NCBI GenBank assembly: GCA_949130485.1
Contig: OX422199.1
Location: forward strand, 5,016,902 to 5,080,901
Length of the DNA stretch: 64,000 nt
Direction: 5' to 3'
From: Agelas oroides
Lineage: Eukaryota > Porifera > Demospongiae > Agelasida > Agelasidae
Of this stretch, positions 1 through 11,462 are shown piece by piece. The notes under the pieces were generated by a model. The model saw only the letters and a program-made list of their open reading frames with translations. It did no database searches and was not told the origin of the DNA. Numbering within the stretch: the stretch's first letter is position 1; the number at the start of each line of letters is the position of its first letter. Made by a program: the position numbers and the translations under genes.

Positions 1-178
1 AGTAGGCTAGAGGGATAGCCGAGAAAGTAATGCTCAGATTGGTGAAACACTAGAAGGGCTATACCATACTTGCATTAATGTACATGTCAGAATGGTCAGT
101 GGGTGGGTGGACTGTGGCTGTTACTGCTGCTGGCAAATGCTGGTCAAAAATTACTAATCTTAACTGTAGGTTACTACA

Positions 179-2146
179 TCATGACTGTACACATGCTGCT
201 GCATAGTGGTGATCTGTATAACTTCCATATACGTTAATGCAATTTTCATTTGGGCCACAATCATCCAACTCTCTTTCACACTCCAAAATGTCTGCATAAA
301 CGAATATAATGTATGCAGCATGTGCCGTTATAGGCTTCATTTTTCTCAGGTTAATTGATTTGATGTGCATGATGGGGCTTGTGTAGAATGTGCTTTGTAC
401 CTGTACAGTTGAACCCATTGCCTTCAAAGCCCTCCCTACATGTGCAGTTAAAGCTGCCCACTGTGTCAGTGCAGCGGGCATTGGAATGGCATGTATGCAT
501 CTCCAGTTCACACTCATTGATATCTGCAGAACCAGATAGAAAGTCACAAAAAAGTTTGCCAAACGCAAACAAGCACATGTAGGGATGAAATCCTCAAAAA
601 CCAACCAAACAAGACGGGGACGACACCACAATACTTTTACACCATCCCTACATCTTGTGCCATTTTGCCAAAACTGTGTGTTTGTATTTGTTTTTTAGTT
701 GTGTGTAGAAGAGGGTTGTCTTGTAGATGGAAGGGTGTGGCGTGGGTGTGTTGTGCATAGTGAGTATGTTGTGTTGTTGGTGGTTGCTACTGAGTGTAGC
801 AGGTATGGTCCAAGTTGTGTGTAGAAGGTGTGGAGTGAGTGAGGAGTGGTGAGTGTGTGTGGTATGTTGGAATGTGCATTATGTTGTTAAGTTTTATGCC
901 TGTTTAGCATGATAGATATGGGTTGTCTTGTATACAGGTGGCTGTGAAGTGAGTAGTGGTAATTTTGTAATGCTTTGTGAAGGATGGGTTATTTTGTGAG
1001 ATAGTTGAATGGAGTGAAGTACTATGTTTGTTTGTGGTTGGTGTGGGCTAATAATTACAAATGTAGAGGGTTTTGTGTTGTGTACAGGTGGCAAAATGGC
1101 ACAAGATGTAGGGATGGTGTAAAAGTATTGTGGTGTCGTTCCCGTCTTGTTTGGTTGGTTTTTGAGGATTTCATCCCTACATGTGCTTGTTTGCGTTTGG
1201 CAAACTTTTTTGTGACTTGTTTCTGTTGTTTTTTTTTTGTTGTTGTGTAACCACACCCCAAGTGAAATGACTTCTTATGTAGTTTATTGTTGATGTTGAT
1301 GGATTTCTGGAGGATGTTAGCTGTTTGCACTTATCCACTTGACAATGGAATCATGGGTGTAACTGTTGTCTAATTGGGTATGTGCATGTGTGTGTGAGTG
1401 GTTGTTCTAAGGCACTGTGGTATATACATGACTGTCTACCTGTTCTGTTGTTCCAATAACGGGTATGGGAGGACGCCCTCTTGGTCTCGGGGTCCTCCCA
1501 ATAACGGGTATGGGAGGACGCCCTCTTGGTCTCGGGGTCCTCCCAATAACGGGTATGGGAGGACACCCTCTTGGTCTCGGGGTCCTCCCAATAACGGGTA
1601 TGGGAAGATGCCCTTTTCTTTTCAGGGTTCTTCCAATAACTAGTAAGAGCCCCGGGAAGATGCCCTTTGTTTTTCCGGGTTCTTCCAGTACTTGTTACGG
1701 GACGCTTGCCTTTTGCTTTCTTTGTTTCGCAGATAGTTCTGCTTATCCCGCGCCCGTTTCTTGTGGACGTTACGCATACTGCGTTCCTTGTCAAATCCAG
1801 CACAAGTACGTCAACTGCTGTATGAAAGTAGCAACATATGCAATCGTTTGGGAATCAATCGATCGTCAAGTTCTCTACGGAAGTAGAATAACCGCAGCTG
1901 CATGCCAACTTCACGTGCTGTAGCTGTTGAACTTCTGTTGACGTAATCGCTATGAATATTCTATTCTAACAAAATGGCGTATAGCAGCAAGCATAAGCAT
2001 GGGGTTACCTGAGAATCGCCGATTAATTCGACTTCTTTCTTTGAGAACGATGAGTGGTGGGTACAATACCCAGTAATTTATGCTGATCTTTCGCGTTTGA
2101 ATCGTTGTAATAGCTTCAGCCGTTGTCGTGCTATCGTGGTGAGCAA

Positions 2147-2177
<31 letters not shown>

Positions 2178-5100
2178 CAGAAGATAGACGATTTGCCTTT
2201 TTTAGCGACTTGATGTCAGGCATACTTAGCGATGCTTTCCAGCAAATTTAACGATCCTGTTGCCCATGGAAGCACTCGATAATGTCTGATATGGCTCATG
2301 GAGGCCGTTGACTTATCTAACGCGGACATTTCGAGCGTGTCATTTGTGCACTTTGAATGTGGCCGCCATTTTTTTTCGGGGTCATCCCTACATATGGCGT
2401 ACTACCGTACGCCATGATAAATAAGCATATATGGAATGACCCATATATGTATGTACACCAAGATATCAACAGTTGTAACACATAAGAACAGCAGTATGTA
2501 GACTAGTCCATAGCGAACTATACCACAAATCACTTAGCAGTTTTAGTGGCAGGGATTATTCTATGAAGAAAATTTGTACAGGAGTTTAAGAGTGACAAAG
2601 ATGCCATTCACACAAAACAAGAAAGCAAAACTTTAATGTACCAGTTAAATAAAATCTTGTGGGGGAGGGGGCTGTGCCCCTCAGGCACTCTCTTAAAATC
2701 GACAGTGTATACTACTAACCTGTACAGGTGTATCCATTTCCACTGTATCCGGTGTTGCAAGAGCAGGTATAACTCCCATCTGTGTCAGTGCACTGTGCAT
2801 TTGCATCACAGTTGTTCAATTCACCACTCTCACACTCATTGATATCTGTATGCAGGGAAAGAAAGATGGTATGGTACAAACCTGCCAAACCAGTTGTGTA
2901 CTTCCAACTGACAATCTACACATCGACTGACAATCTATACATCAGCTCATCACACGCAAAGTGTATATGTAGCTATAGCTGAAGATCCAATCACCAATGA
3001 ACAAGAAGTCAGTCCTAGCACTTTCTTGCACAATGCAGTTCCAATTTCAAAGTTGAATACACTATTTCAAAGAAATTAAACACACAGAATCACTGAGGAT
3101 GCACAAGTTGTCCACAACTGCAACTGCGAAAATGCAGTCTTCTTCTCAGGCTCACCAGCCAACACGACTTGGTCTCCATCCACCTGGAATATCCACACTC
3201 CTGGTTGACCAACATTGCTGGTGGAGTTGAGACTCAGAACAGCATCAGTACCAGACCCATTGAGAGTGAAGTACGTCATAATCAGACCATCTCCAGCACT
3301 GAAACCAGCTTGAGCTGGATTGGCATATAGGATACATCCTTCGTCATTCCCACTTCCACTTCCACTACCACTACCACTGCATGAATCAGCAGTGGCCCAC
3401 TGAAGGTCAGCATACAGTAGAATCACATAGGAGTTAGTCCTATTTGTTGCCAGAACACACTGAAATGTGTTGGTCTAAAAAAGTAGGAGAAAGTTGTTTG
3501 TGGATCACTGCAAAAGATCTTGTAATATATAATAGCTATGTGAACAAGGGTACCAAAAGAATGACCCTCTGAATTTCCAATACCATGCAGATGGCCAATA
3601 TCCACTACGAAGTATAAATTTGCAAAGTGGAATAGCCTTCTGGCTCCGCTGAACTTGTTCCATATTACTTGACATAACTAAAGTAGTAAACAATACTTAC
3701 TCGATTCTTGTTTCTGTTGTAGTAGCCAACATTGTTCCATGTAGCAATGAACAGAGTAAATGGTGTAAATCCAACAGCATCTTCAAAGACCGCACGAATT
3801 TTGGTGGTTACATTTGTAATGCAACTTGATTCATTTGTCTGCCGGTAAAACACCTCTCCACTCCCTCTTATGTCAATATCTGCCCAAAATGGTGCTACGA
3901 GTGCAGTGTTTGCCATGGAGAGATGTTCACCAGAGTAACTCTGCAGTCTTTCACCAAAGGAAAGAGCTCCATTTGTGCTAACCTGGAAGGGAGATGTTGG
4001 GGGCCCAGGTACATGCAGGCAAGTCCACTCTTATATAGATAACTAATAAGTTTGTAGGCAACTTAGTGTTGCAAGACACTAATATATTGTCATTGTCCAC
4101 CCTAACATAATGTAACCATTGTCTTTTGTTTAATCATGTAGTCATTTTTCCCGAATCTAAAGATTGTTGCATTTAGCAAGGTGACAAAACACTAAAAGTG
4201 AAACGTGTTCTGTCACATAATGTGAGCTAGCTACATTTTTACTGTGGTGAGGCTGAGTAACTCAGCTGCTTCAATCCCAATACAAAGGAGTAGTGAATAT
4301 AGATCCCTTATAGTGGTGTTGCCATACACTACAGGGTGGTAGCTGTATAACTATTGGTATAATGGTCAATTAGACATAAAGCTGTGATTTCAGGAGTCTG
4401 AAGTCTCAACACGCAACACTTCAAAGACGTAATTTCATTCCAGTAAGAGTTTGTGTAGGAGTGTAGGAAGCTGGAATGCGCTACTACGTGAATGACGTAA
4501 TCATACGGGCTGCCATTGAGGTCCTGATAGTGAAATGTGAAATAGATTTACACAACGGCGCCCTCGCTTGTTCGGAACAAAACTCGCTCAGTGGACACCA
4601 CCAGGTGAGCTCTAGATCGCACGTTATAATTCTTCATTATAAGTGAAGCATTTGAGCGGCTACTTGGAATCCCCTCAAACTACTCAGCGCGTAATGAAAA
4701 TGGGTATTTACTTTGTTCACAGCGCTTCATGCCCGATGACGTCATGCTGACGTCTGTCGTCTGCCCTGTAGCACTAGCTGTAGCGGTAATAATATTGCCC
4801 TGTAGCACTAGCTGTAGCGGTAATAATATTGGTAAGTGCATTAGCGCGGTACACATTAGGCGGCGGTGCAGTGCAGGGGTTCGTCAGCAGTGCTTCGTAG
4901 CCGAATGGTTAGGGCTTAGTGTTTACAGTTAGGGTTAGGGCTAGGGCCAGGGGATGGAATCCTTTCCTTTTTTTTTTTTCTTCTTTGTTGTGTTCTCCTG
5001 GCGCATGGCCTGCATTGTCGATGTCACACGTCAGTATGACGTCATCGGGCATGAAGCGCGGTGAACAAAGTGGATCCCAATGAAAACGCCATAGCGGGCG

Positions 5101-8100
5101 ATCTAGAGTTCACCTGGCAGTATCCACTGAGCGAGTTTCGTTCCGAACAAGCGAGGGCGCCATTGTGTAAATCGATTTCACATTTCACTATGGGTCTGCG
5201 TAGCCTCGTTCCTACGGGCTGTGGCAGCCCGTATATGGTTACGTCATCACGTAGCACTAATAATCAATGATGCTGCTGTATCCATCTTTGCCATCACAGG
5301 GGTGAGTGTGACATCCAATGGCAGACCCTATCTTGGCGTAGCCATAGGCTCCCAGGAGTATGTGGCAGGACAAGTGGAATCAAAGGTCAACGAGTGGACA
5401 TCCGACATACAATGTCTTGCAACTAGAGCCATGACCCAACCCCATGCTGCCTACTCAGCACTTACACATGGGTTGATGAGCAAGTGGACGTATTTGAGTC
5501 GCACCATCCCAGATATCAGCCCCCCTGCTGAGACTGCTTGATGATGCACTGCATTCAATTCTCTTCCCTGCTGTGACTGGAAGGCCTCCACCCAGTGATC
5601 TGGAATGTACACTGTTTGCCTTACCAGTAAGGCTCGGTGGCCTTGGGATAAGTATACCGTCAAGAATTATGCTACCCTGGAGCTACATTCCTCCCTACTC
5701 GTCACCTCCATCCTCTGTGATCACATTCTCTCCCAAGACTATGAATATGGTTATGAAATCATCACCAAGCAACTGGAAACCAAAGCACTAGTCCACCAAT
5801 GTGAAAACCTCCACAGATGCTGATGAATTATGTGAGCTCTTGCCTGCCTCGCTGCAGAGAGCTGTTGACCTAGTGAAGGAGAAGGGATCGTCAACCTAGT
5901 TGACTGCTCTACCTTTAGTAGAACATGGCTTCGCTTTTCACAAAGGTGCTTTCCATGATGCTTTGGCCCTCAGGTATGGCTGAACACCATCTGAGATGCC
6001 AGCAATGTGCACCTGTGGAAGCAAGTTCTTGGTGGAACATGCTTTATCATGCACCAAGGGTGGATTCCCCTCAATTAGACATAATGAGATCTGCAACCTG
6101 ATGGCCACCCTACTCACTGAGGTGTGCCACAACGTGTATATTGAGCCAGGATTACAGCCTGTGTCAAACGAAACCCTGGTGGGTACCTCAGCCAACTGTC
6201 AAGACAGTGCTCAGCTAGACATACCAGCAAGTGGATTCTGGGGTGGGACCTTTGAGAGAACCTTCTTTGATGTTAGCGTTGAACAGACACACTCAACTCT
6301 CGTCTTGCTACAGAAAGCATGAACAGATGAAGAAGCGTGCGTATGAACAAAGAATTAGAGATGTTGAACATGCTTCATTCACCCCCCTACTGATCTCTGC
6401 CACGGGAGGACTTGCTAACGAAGCCAGCACGTTCTACAAAAGATTGGCCTCCTTGCTTGCCTCAAAATGGGATCACCCCTACAGCAGCACACTGTGCTGG
6501 CTGTGCTGTACTCTGGCTTTCTCCCTCCTACGTTCTGCGATCCAGTCCATCAAAGGAACTTGATCGTTGTGTGGACATGCCATCAGAATTCCCACAGCGG
6601 TCAACCTTGTTAACGCCGAATCGAACATTTCACCTGATGTTTAACTCATGAACACAAACCTCTTCCCTGTCATTTTATTTTTACCTATCCATCATGACTC
6701 TTTTGTTTATATCTGCTCCTCCAGTTCACCATTAATAATAACTTTCCTTAGATCTAAAAAAAAAAAATTTAATCGGATTACAAACCACTTGCATTTGCAC
6801 GATGAATACAATCAAGCCTCTCGTTTAAATGCATCAATGCGCACTCCAAGCCAGCCTAACCATAGATAATATAACTCTTGACCCTATAATATATCCTAAT
6901 ATAGGGTATATTATCTATAGCTTAACCGTAAACCGGTTTACAAAAATTGCTACGTGTAAATGCAGCTCGAAATTACAAGGTCAGCAGTTCACCCCTTTTA
7001 GTGCCAACATGACAGTCTGACATTGAGACTATGGTACGTCGAGTGGAGAGGAAAAACAAAAGGAAACAAAACTAAGGAAGAAACTAAATGTCATACAAGC
7101 TTAATACACACAGCTGCATAACGTGTGAAAACTGCACTCATCACGCATGCAGCCACAACTTGCAATCAGTGGCTTCACCACTGTTTTGTAGCAGGCAAGC
7201 ATCTACACTAGGCGTTGGCTGTTTGCTATTTGTTTCTATATTCTATATATAATGGGAGTGCTCATGTTTATATCACTGAAAAACCGAGTTGGTTGTTTTA
7301 ACCACAGAGTGGTTGCCCTGGTTGCAATCATGCTCAAGTGTGTGCTTCCCTGCATATGAATGCTGAAGCCGGTCAGTTTTGTTCATCGTTCTAGTTCTGT
7401 CAATTCGTCCAATGAATATTTACAAGGGTAAATGTCAAGGGGATTTTACCCTATGCAATTTCTGCAATTTTCATCAAGTGCAGATAAGGCGGCTCTACTA
7501 GGCATAAGCAGACTCTGAACACAAGTTAATTCATAGCAGAGTATGCTAGAGTATGCACTTCCTGTGTAATTACATGTGAAATGCACAGTGGACAAACATT
7601 GGATACTACATGCCATTATTTTGTTAAAATGCAAAAGGACAAGTACAGCTGCCAATTTGTGAGCACCTTTTACACAAGTGCAAAAACTGGTACATTTCGA
7701 CTAAGAATATAGCTATACAAGATTGGTCTCAACAAGACGTACAGCTCGATCACTGAAACAATTAGCTAAGCTTATCTGTATGTCCCCATGCAGCCGTTAA
7801 CAGTGTGAGCTTATGCAGCATCCCGCTGCCTCCGTTGAGTGTGGTATTTTTTTTTGCCACTCAAAATGGCAGCAGTATCCAGATAAAATTCTTCCACTTC
7901 CGTTTCATGTGTAAGTAAGTGCATAATTTGTATTCATGCCACTGAGCAGTCAAAGGTCCACAAAAGACATCAGCACAACTGACTGTGTTGGAGGAGGATA
8001 TTGGGCCTCTTAATGGTCAACTGCATCATAATTTGAGAGCTATACATTTCCTGCACACATTATAGAAACTGGTTGCTACGGCAGGTCCCTAACGAAAACC

Positions 8101-8881
8101 GTTTGGTCTGTCAAAATGAGTTCCAAATTAGATCTTGGTTGAACTGTCAACACAGTAATTTCTTTAGCCTCATTCAATTCCCAGGCCTCCCCTGTTTTTC
8201 GTTCTTTGGTTTGGATTCAGTATATAACACACGACTGAAGAACGAAAACGGGGAGGCCTGGGAACGAGGCTATAATTTCTTGTTCTCATCTCAACTTTCC
8301 AGCCCCAGCTGGGATCCAGTATGAAGTTACATGTGTACTATTTACAACCTCCAAATTGGCATAAGAGTTTCAAGACTCTGTCATGCATGTTTCATATTTC
8401 CTTGTTGGGTTTTGCCAAGACCTGCTTTACTGTCCAAGTATAGTTGACTAAGGCACTTTACTTTCCGCACTCATGGTACTCAAATTAAAAATACGGCATT
8501 TTCTCTTCTAAAACTTGATTCTGAGTTTAGGACTTGCATACAGGTAATGCATAGGCCTATGCAGCAACACTAACTTGAAATTTACTAAGTTTATACTATG
8601 CAGAAAAAAGATGCCTTCTTAACAAAATAAATCACTTGAACGTGCATTCCTCTTACGAAAAGTTCGTCCGCCGCCTGTCCGAACAGGACAAAAGGTGCTG
8701 TCAATACAATCTCTTGCGAGGAACCGTCATTACTCCGGTCCAGCATCTGGTCGCCAGCTGCAGCTCCAAACGGATAAAACTCGGACACAGGGACACCGCG
8801 AGCAGGGCGCACCGTTGAAAGGTACAAGGCCAACCAGGCAACGATGCACACCACCGATGCAAAGTGATGCTGCGCTGCCAT
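179..8881 (-). CDS. NIDO and EGF-like domain secreted protein, six exons
   Basis: Six exons fit GT-AG rules and phase: 8657-8881, 3701-3982, 3156-3474, 2720-2845, 401-523 and 179-291, together 1188 nt or 395 codons plus stop. Exon 1 starts at the ATG at 8879-8881 with a hydrophobic signal peptide (about 28 residues ending VRPARG), then a NIDO start (FYPFGAAAGDQML) that ends in ELF. Exon 2 resumes with VSTNGALSFG and APFWADID, both typical of NIDO. Exon 3 holds a GSGSGSGSG stretch and the end of NIDO. Exons 4-6 are phase-1 EGF modules; exons 4 and 5 open DINEC and have the calcium-binding pattern. NIDO-EGF proteins are secreted or surface adhesion/matrix proteins. The last EGF lacks its C-terminal cysteines before the stop, so the true 3' end may differ or lie beyond the left edge. 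Intron 1 is 4.7 kb and holds a foldback element and a LINE tail. Confidence 0.75.
541..1218. mobile_element. Foldback/MITE-like element, 130-bp inverted arms (copy 1)
   Basis: Arms 541-670 and 1089-1218 are near-perfect inverted repeats of about 130 bp around a G/T-rich spacer that codes for nothing convincing. A second copy lies at 38669-39470. The outer ends read AAGTCACAAAAAAGT. It sits in an intron of the NIDO/EGF gene, just upstream of the exon at 401-523. It is non-autonomous, and no partner transposase is visible. Confidence 0.75.
1455..1687. repeat. 45-bp minisatellite with self-complementary unit
   Basis: Units of 45 bp start at 1455, 1500 and 1545. Copies one and two are identical and copy three is nearly so. 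Diverged units follow at 1590 and about 1635. Each unit contains GGGAGGAC and, 17 bases on, its complement GTCCTCCC, so each can fold as a hairpin. The unit length is a multiple of three, which leaves both strands open for long stretches, but the predicted peptide is a bare repeat and I do not call it a gene. Confidence 0.85.
1912..2418 (+). repeat. Dispersed repeat with (AAG)n tract, copy 1
   Basis: About 500 bp matches 36963-37556 in inverted orientation. Shared blocks include ACAAAATGGCGTATAGC near the start and a short palindrome, ATGGCGTAC..GTACGCCAT, at the other end. An (AAG)n tract lies near 2148-2176, where the other copy has (CTTT)n. No coding capacity is visible. It is probably a non-autonomous DNA transposon or SINE-like repeat. 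Confidence 0.65.
4478..5257. mobile_element. Foldback DNA element with arms of about 280 bp
   Basis: 4478-4760 and about 5030-5257 are imperfect inverted repeats. GCGCTACTACGTGAATGACG on the left mirrors CGTCATCACGTAGCAC on the right, and the arms share the blocks around GAACAAAGT and GCGAGGGCGCC. The middle holds a short direct duplication near 4766-4828 and a pol III-like tract. The element lies in intron 1 of the NIDO/EGF gene and abuts the LINE fragment that begins about 5262. No transposase is encoded. Confidence 0.7.
4884..4976 (+). other. tRNA-like pol III promoter relic inside the foldback element
   Basis: TAGCCGAATGGTTA resembles an A box of the tRNA-Ser/Leu type. GGATGGAATCC about 45 bases on resembles a B box, and a run of T follows at about 4967. 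No complete cloverleaf forms, so this is at most a tRNA pseudogene or SINE head. Weak call. Confidence 0.3.
5262..6771 (+). pseudogene. 3' remnant of the RLE-type LINE family, ending in an A-rich tail
   Basis: Translations in several frames match the C-terminal half of the LINEs at 40184 and 49668. The blocks seen are YLGVAIGSQEYV, QPHAAYSALTHGLMSKWTY, LGGLGI, the zinc-finger stretch CTCGSKFLVEHALSC followed by RHNEICN, and FFDVSV from the endonuclease-like end. The reading frame changes several times (for example near 5540 and 6300) and the reverse transcriptase catalytic part is missing, so it is dead and 5'-truncated. An A-rich end lies near 6757-6771. It lies antisense in intron 1 of the NIDO/EGF gene. 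Confidence 0.8.
6861..6919. repeat. AT-rich hairpin
   Basis: ATAGATAATATA pairs perfectly with TATATTATCTAT, and an inner ACCCTATA/TATAGGGT stem is separated by a small asymmetric bulge. Possibly a minimal inverted-repeat element. Confidence 0.55.
7275..7329 (+). repeat. Solo arm of the CACTGCAAAAA element family
   Basis: TTGGTTGTTTTAACCACAG and the following GTGGTTGCCCTGGTTGCA match the terminal arm of the element at 21279-21738. Only one arm is present. Confidence 0.6.
8165..8272. mobile_element. TAGCCTCG-type MITE, 9-bp target duplication
   Basis: The 108-bp element runs TAGCCTC...GAGGCTA with long imperfect inverted arms (CCCAGGCCTCCCC against its complement). TAATTTCTT flanks it exactly on both sides (8156-8164 and 8273-8281). 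It shares its ends with the helicase transposon at 24560-31102. Confidence 0.85.
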
Positions 8882-8993
8882 ATTGTATATGATTATGTGT
8901 GGGGAGGTACGTGCACATGCATGAGTGAATTATACCCACCGAGATGCGTGGGTGACCGCATAACTTACACGCGTGCACCGCCCACAGACAAAA

Positions 8994-9031
8994 TCATAGA
9001 TAGTAGAGTGATGTCACTCTACTATCTATGA
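8994..9031. repeat. Near-perfect 38-bp palindrome
   Basis: TCATAGATAGTAGAGTGA is followed, after TG, by its exact complement. GACAAAA occurs just left and overlaps the right end, as if duplicated on insertion. It lies about 110 bp upstream of the NIDO/EGF start codon. Confidence 0.7.
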
Positions 9032-9148
9032 CAAAACTGAATAACTATGGGAATGCAGTGTATTGTGGGGTGAGTGTGAGGGAGTTGCATGGTGCATTAA
9101 TGTTTACCTTTTCTATTTTTCTATTTGCATACACATCTCACATAACAA

Positions 9149-9229
9149 TAGTCTCATTCCCAGGTCTTCCCCACTTCCAACTGTAGCCTGTAAAACTATA
9201 CAGGTGGAGAACACCTGGGGAAGAGGCTA
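9149..9229. mobile_element. Diverged TAGTCTC-type MITE
   Basis: The ends TAGTCTCATTCCCAGGT and ACCTGGGGAAGAGGCTA are imperfect inverted repeats of the same family as 8165-8272. No clear target duplication remains. Confidence 0.5.
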
Positions 9230-9959
9230 TGTATCAAATGTGTGCAGGTGTTTGTGGAGCAATATAAATTGGGTATGTGCTAATCTTGGGTTCATTGTAC
9301 ACACTCTGTGTCATTACTGTGAAATGGTAGCTACTGCAGCAGGCAACAAGATCTCAAAGCATTTGGATGCGGCTTGAAGAGTTGCAAGTTAAGGATGAGA
9401 GTTCAACATCTTGGTACAAACAAGTGTATTCCATTGGTTTCCTGCATCTACTACTTATTCACATCTTGGCACTGTCTCCTCAAGTTGTGGTCTATAGTGC
9501 ATGGATAGTTGCTGAGCACATATACAGCTGTGGAATCAGAATTCTCTCAGCTATGGCGTATGGAGTCAGGGTAGTGTAGACTATATCGTCAGTCCTTTTC
9601 CAGAGCACAATTACTGGAGTTGTGGTATGGGGTTTTAGAAGGTCTTCTGTATAGACAGTTTTCCATTTTCACCACAAGTGTGGGGCTCACTGCGCTCGCC
9701 GCTCACCCCAATGAGTCAATAACAATCCTGTGCACCTCTATAACACATGTGGTTACACTCCCAAGATAAATGTCTGTTTTTTAGCAGCTGTCTCCATCTG
9801 GGTTTGGTTTTCACCGAGAGGATTACTGAAGGTGATGTTGAAGGTGCCCTGTAGCAGGGTAGGCATTTGCTCATTCATAGATGAAAACACAAGCATCTCA
9901 TGCATACACTACAGTGTCTGCAGTCTTCATTTCTCTTAACTAAAGTTGTCACTAAATGC
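9230..9959. other. No recognised feature
   Basis: Intergenic sequence upstream of the NIDO/EGF gene. The short open frames show no domain signal. A small GC-rich inverted motif (GGCTCACTGCGCTCGCC) lies near 9690. Confidence 0.4.
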
Positions 9960-9967
9960 ATATCAAC

Positions 9968-10074
9968 TAGCCTCGTTCCCAGGTCTACCCCGTTTTTTGT
10001 TCTTCAATTTGCGTTGTATTATATTGAACGCAAACCAAAGAACAAAAAACGGGGTAGGCCTGGGAACGAGGCTA
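9968..10074. mobile_element. TAGCCTCG-type MITE, 8-bp target duplication
   Basis: The 107-bp hairpin element has arms of about 45 bp (TAGCCTCGTTCCCAGG...CCTGGGAACGAGGCTA). The exact duplication ATATCAAC lies at 9960-9967 and 10075-10082. Confidence 0.9.
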
Positions 10075-10288
10075 ATATCAACTTCGATATTACTAAGCGT
10101 GCTGACAAAAGCAGTTTGCTGACTAGTTACCGACTACTATAAAATGAATTTAGCAAACTTTAATCCCTGGCAGGACAAATGTAACACATCAGAATGAACT
10201 TGGTATTATGTACACAGTTTGCTAAACCCGTGTGTACAACAGTGAACATAAGCTCTGCTTGAGGCTGCATGTAACATATGTTGTAGGT

Positions 10289-10889
10289 TCATGGGCCTAG
10301 TCCATGCAGTATTCTTAGTGTATGGGCTTGAATTTCTGCTCTCTGCAGCAGAGTAGTCCCTGTTTGCCCTTGCCCAATTGGGTAGGAGCTGTTATACTGA
10401 CCTGGACCTGGAGGGACATGGGAAGATTGGGAGTATGTAGTGGCAGCAAGAACGAGGAAAGTGGGAGGATGAAGTAGGACTTTAATTTGTGTGTAGGAAT
10501 GCAGGACTTAGCTATATTGAGATATATACCAGCTCAGTAACATCAAGTATAATGACAGCATCCCCCCCACCCCACTTTTTTTACTCCCTCTCCATGCACT
10601 CCTGGCAATGCAAATGACTAGTTTTGGCCCACCAAGCACAACATGGTAGCTACATAATGTCACTTAAGGCCATTCATTAAGCCCTCATCATCATATCCTG
10701 TGACATCATCGGCAAGCACAAATTGCAATGTAACTGAAATCGATTGTGGTGGAGAGTGTGATCAATCAATCTGCTGTCACTCACCAGGGTTGTCAACATC
10801 CGGCTCCTCATGGAGGATGTCTCTGGGAGGGGCAAAGCGATCCGAGGTGGACAGGAAGGATGACCCTCCTATCTTCCACTCTGCTTTAC
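10289..10889 (-). CDS. 3' end of a sperm-tail PG-rich repeat (STPGR/SHIPPO) gene
   Basis: Two exons fit: 10785-10889 (acceptor ATTAG, donor GTGAGT) and a terminal exon 10289-10407 (acceptor CCCTCCAG). The phase-1 junction spells DNPGPGQYNSS. PGPGxY is the core of the sperm-tail PG-rich repeat found in outer dense fibre and ciliary microtubule proteins. Upstream, RKGG-free sequence SSFLSTSDRFAPP has the spacing expected before such a repeat. The gene is partial: 5' exons are not identified with confidence. A phase-compatible exon could lie at 14206-14294, but it shows no diagnostic motif. A role in cilia or flagella is inferred from the family. Confidence 0.5.
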
Positions 10890-11055
10890 CTAATGGTGGA
10901 TTGGTGGTGAAATTGTGTATTAATGCATGTTCATTTCTACCACATGCAGTAGTACAGACAAGTCAGTTAGCTACACACAAGCTGTGTGAACCTGCACACA
11001 AACCACACATCTAGATAGTTTAGTATCCAGAAGGACACTGATCCTCAGTGCATGA

Positions 11056-11119
11056 ACTAGCTAAATCTCTTGTTTCACTAGCTAAATCTCTTGTTTTCAC
11101 TAGCTAAATCTCTTGTTTC
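11056..11119. repeat. Three tandem 21-22 bp repeats
   Basis: ACTAGCTAAATCTCTTGTTTC occurs three times head to tail, the middle copy with one extra T. A hairpin follows directly. Confidence 0.85.
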
Positions 11120-11154
11120 ACATCACCTCACTTCTTTGAAGTGAGGTGATGTGA
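11118..11154. repeat. Perfect 17-bp stem hairpin
   Basis: TCACATCACCTCACTTC and its exact complement are separated by TTT, then a run of T follows. It could act as a hairpin or be a minimal inverted element. Confidence 0.7.
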
Positions 11155-11369
11155 TTTTTTGTAATTGATGCACTTTTCTCTCTGTTTAAACGTAAATGAC
11201 TGTAGTGCTACAACAGTAGTGAGGCCTTGCTTTACTTTGTGCTTAGTGTGCAGCATGGTGTGAGGTACGTAGTTTCAGCCTCACATCCAGGTACCAGTTT
11301 TTTTATCCTTCAATGTTATGGTGTAGACAACCGTCTGAGTACAAGTCTTTAGTGAAGGGTCTATTCACT
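11155..11369. other. No recognised feature
   Basis: Short unassigned stretch between the hairpin and the next small element. No coding signal. Confidence 0.4.
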
Positions 11370-11426
11370 TAGTCTCGGGTAGCCATACTCTCACGACCTT
11401 CCGGCGAGTCTGGCTACACGAGACTA
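11370..11426. mobile_element. 57-bp TAGTCTCG-type mini-element
   Basis: The ends TAGTCTCGGGTAGCCA and TGGCTACACGAGACTA are inverted. It is very short and may be a relic. No clear target duplication is present. Confidence 0.55.
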
Positions 11427-11462
11427 CTAGTTACTAGCTACATATGATGCTTGCAGTTCGAT

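Larger units (their letters stand above)
6772..8155. other. Intronic stretch without a recognised gene
   Basis: This is the rest of intron 1 of the minus-strand NIDO/EGF gene. It holds an AT-rich hairpin (6861-6919) and one terminal-repeat relic (7275-7329). The short open frames show no domain signal. Confidence 0.5.

Noticed and set aside
179-631. A 150-codon single-exon protein on the minus strand
   Set aside because: It reads through an intron between two EGF exons; the spliced model keeps EGF spacing and phase.
1455-1687. Regular 45-bp repeats as a CRISPR array
   Set aside because: Units abut with no unique spacers, and the setting is animal DNA.
1398-1923. Long open frames across the 45-bp repeats
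   Set aside because: The frame is kept open by a repeat whose length is a multiple of three; both strands are open and no domain is seen.
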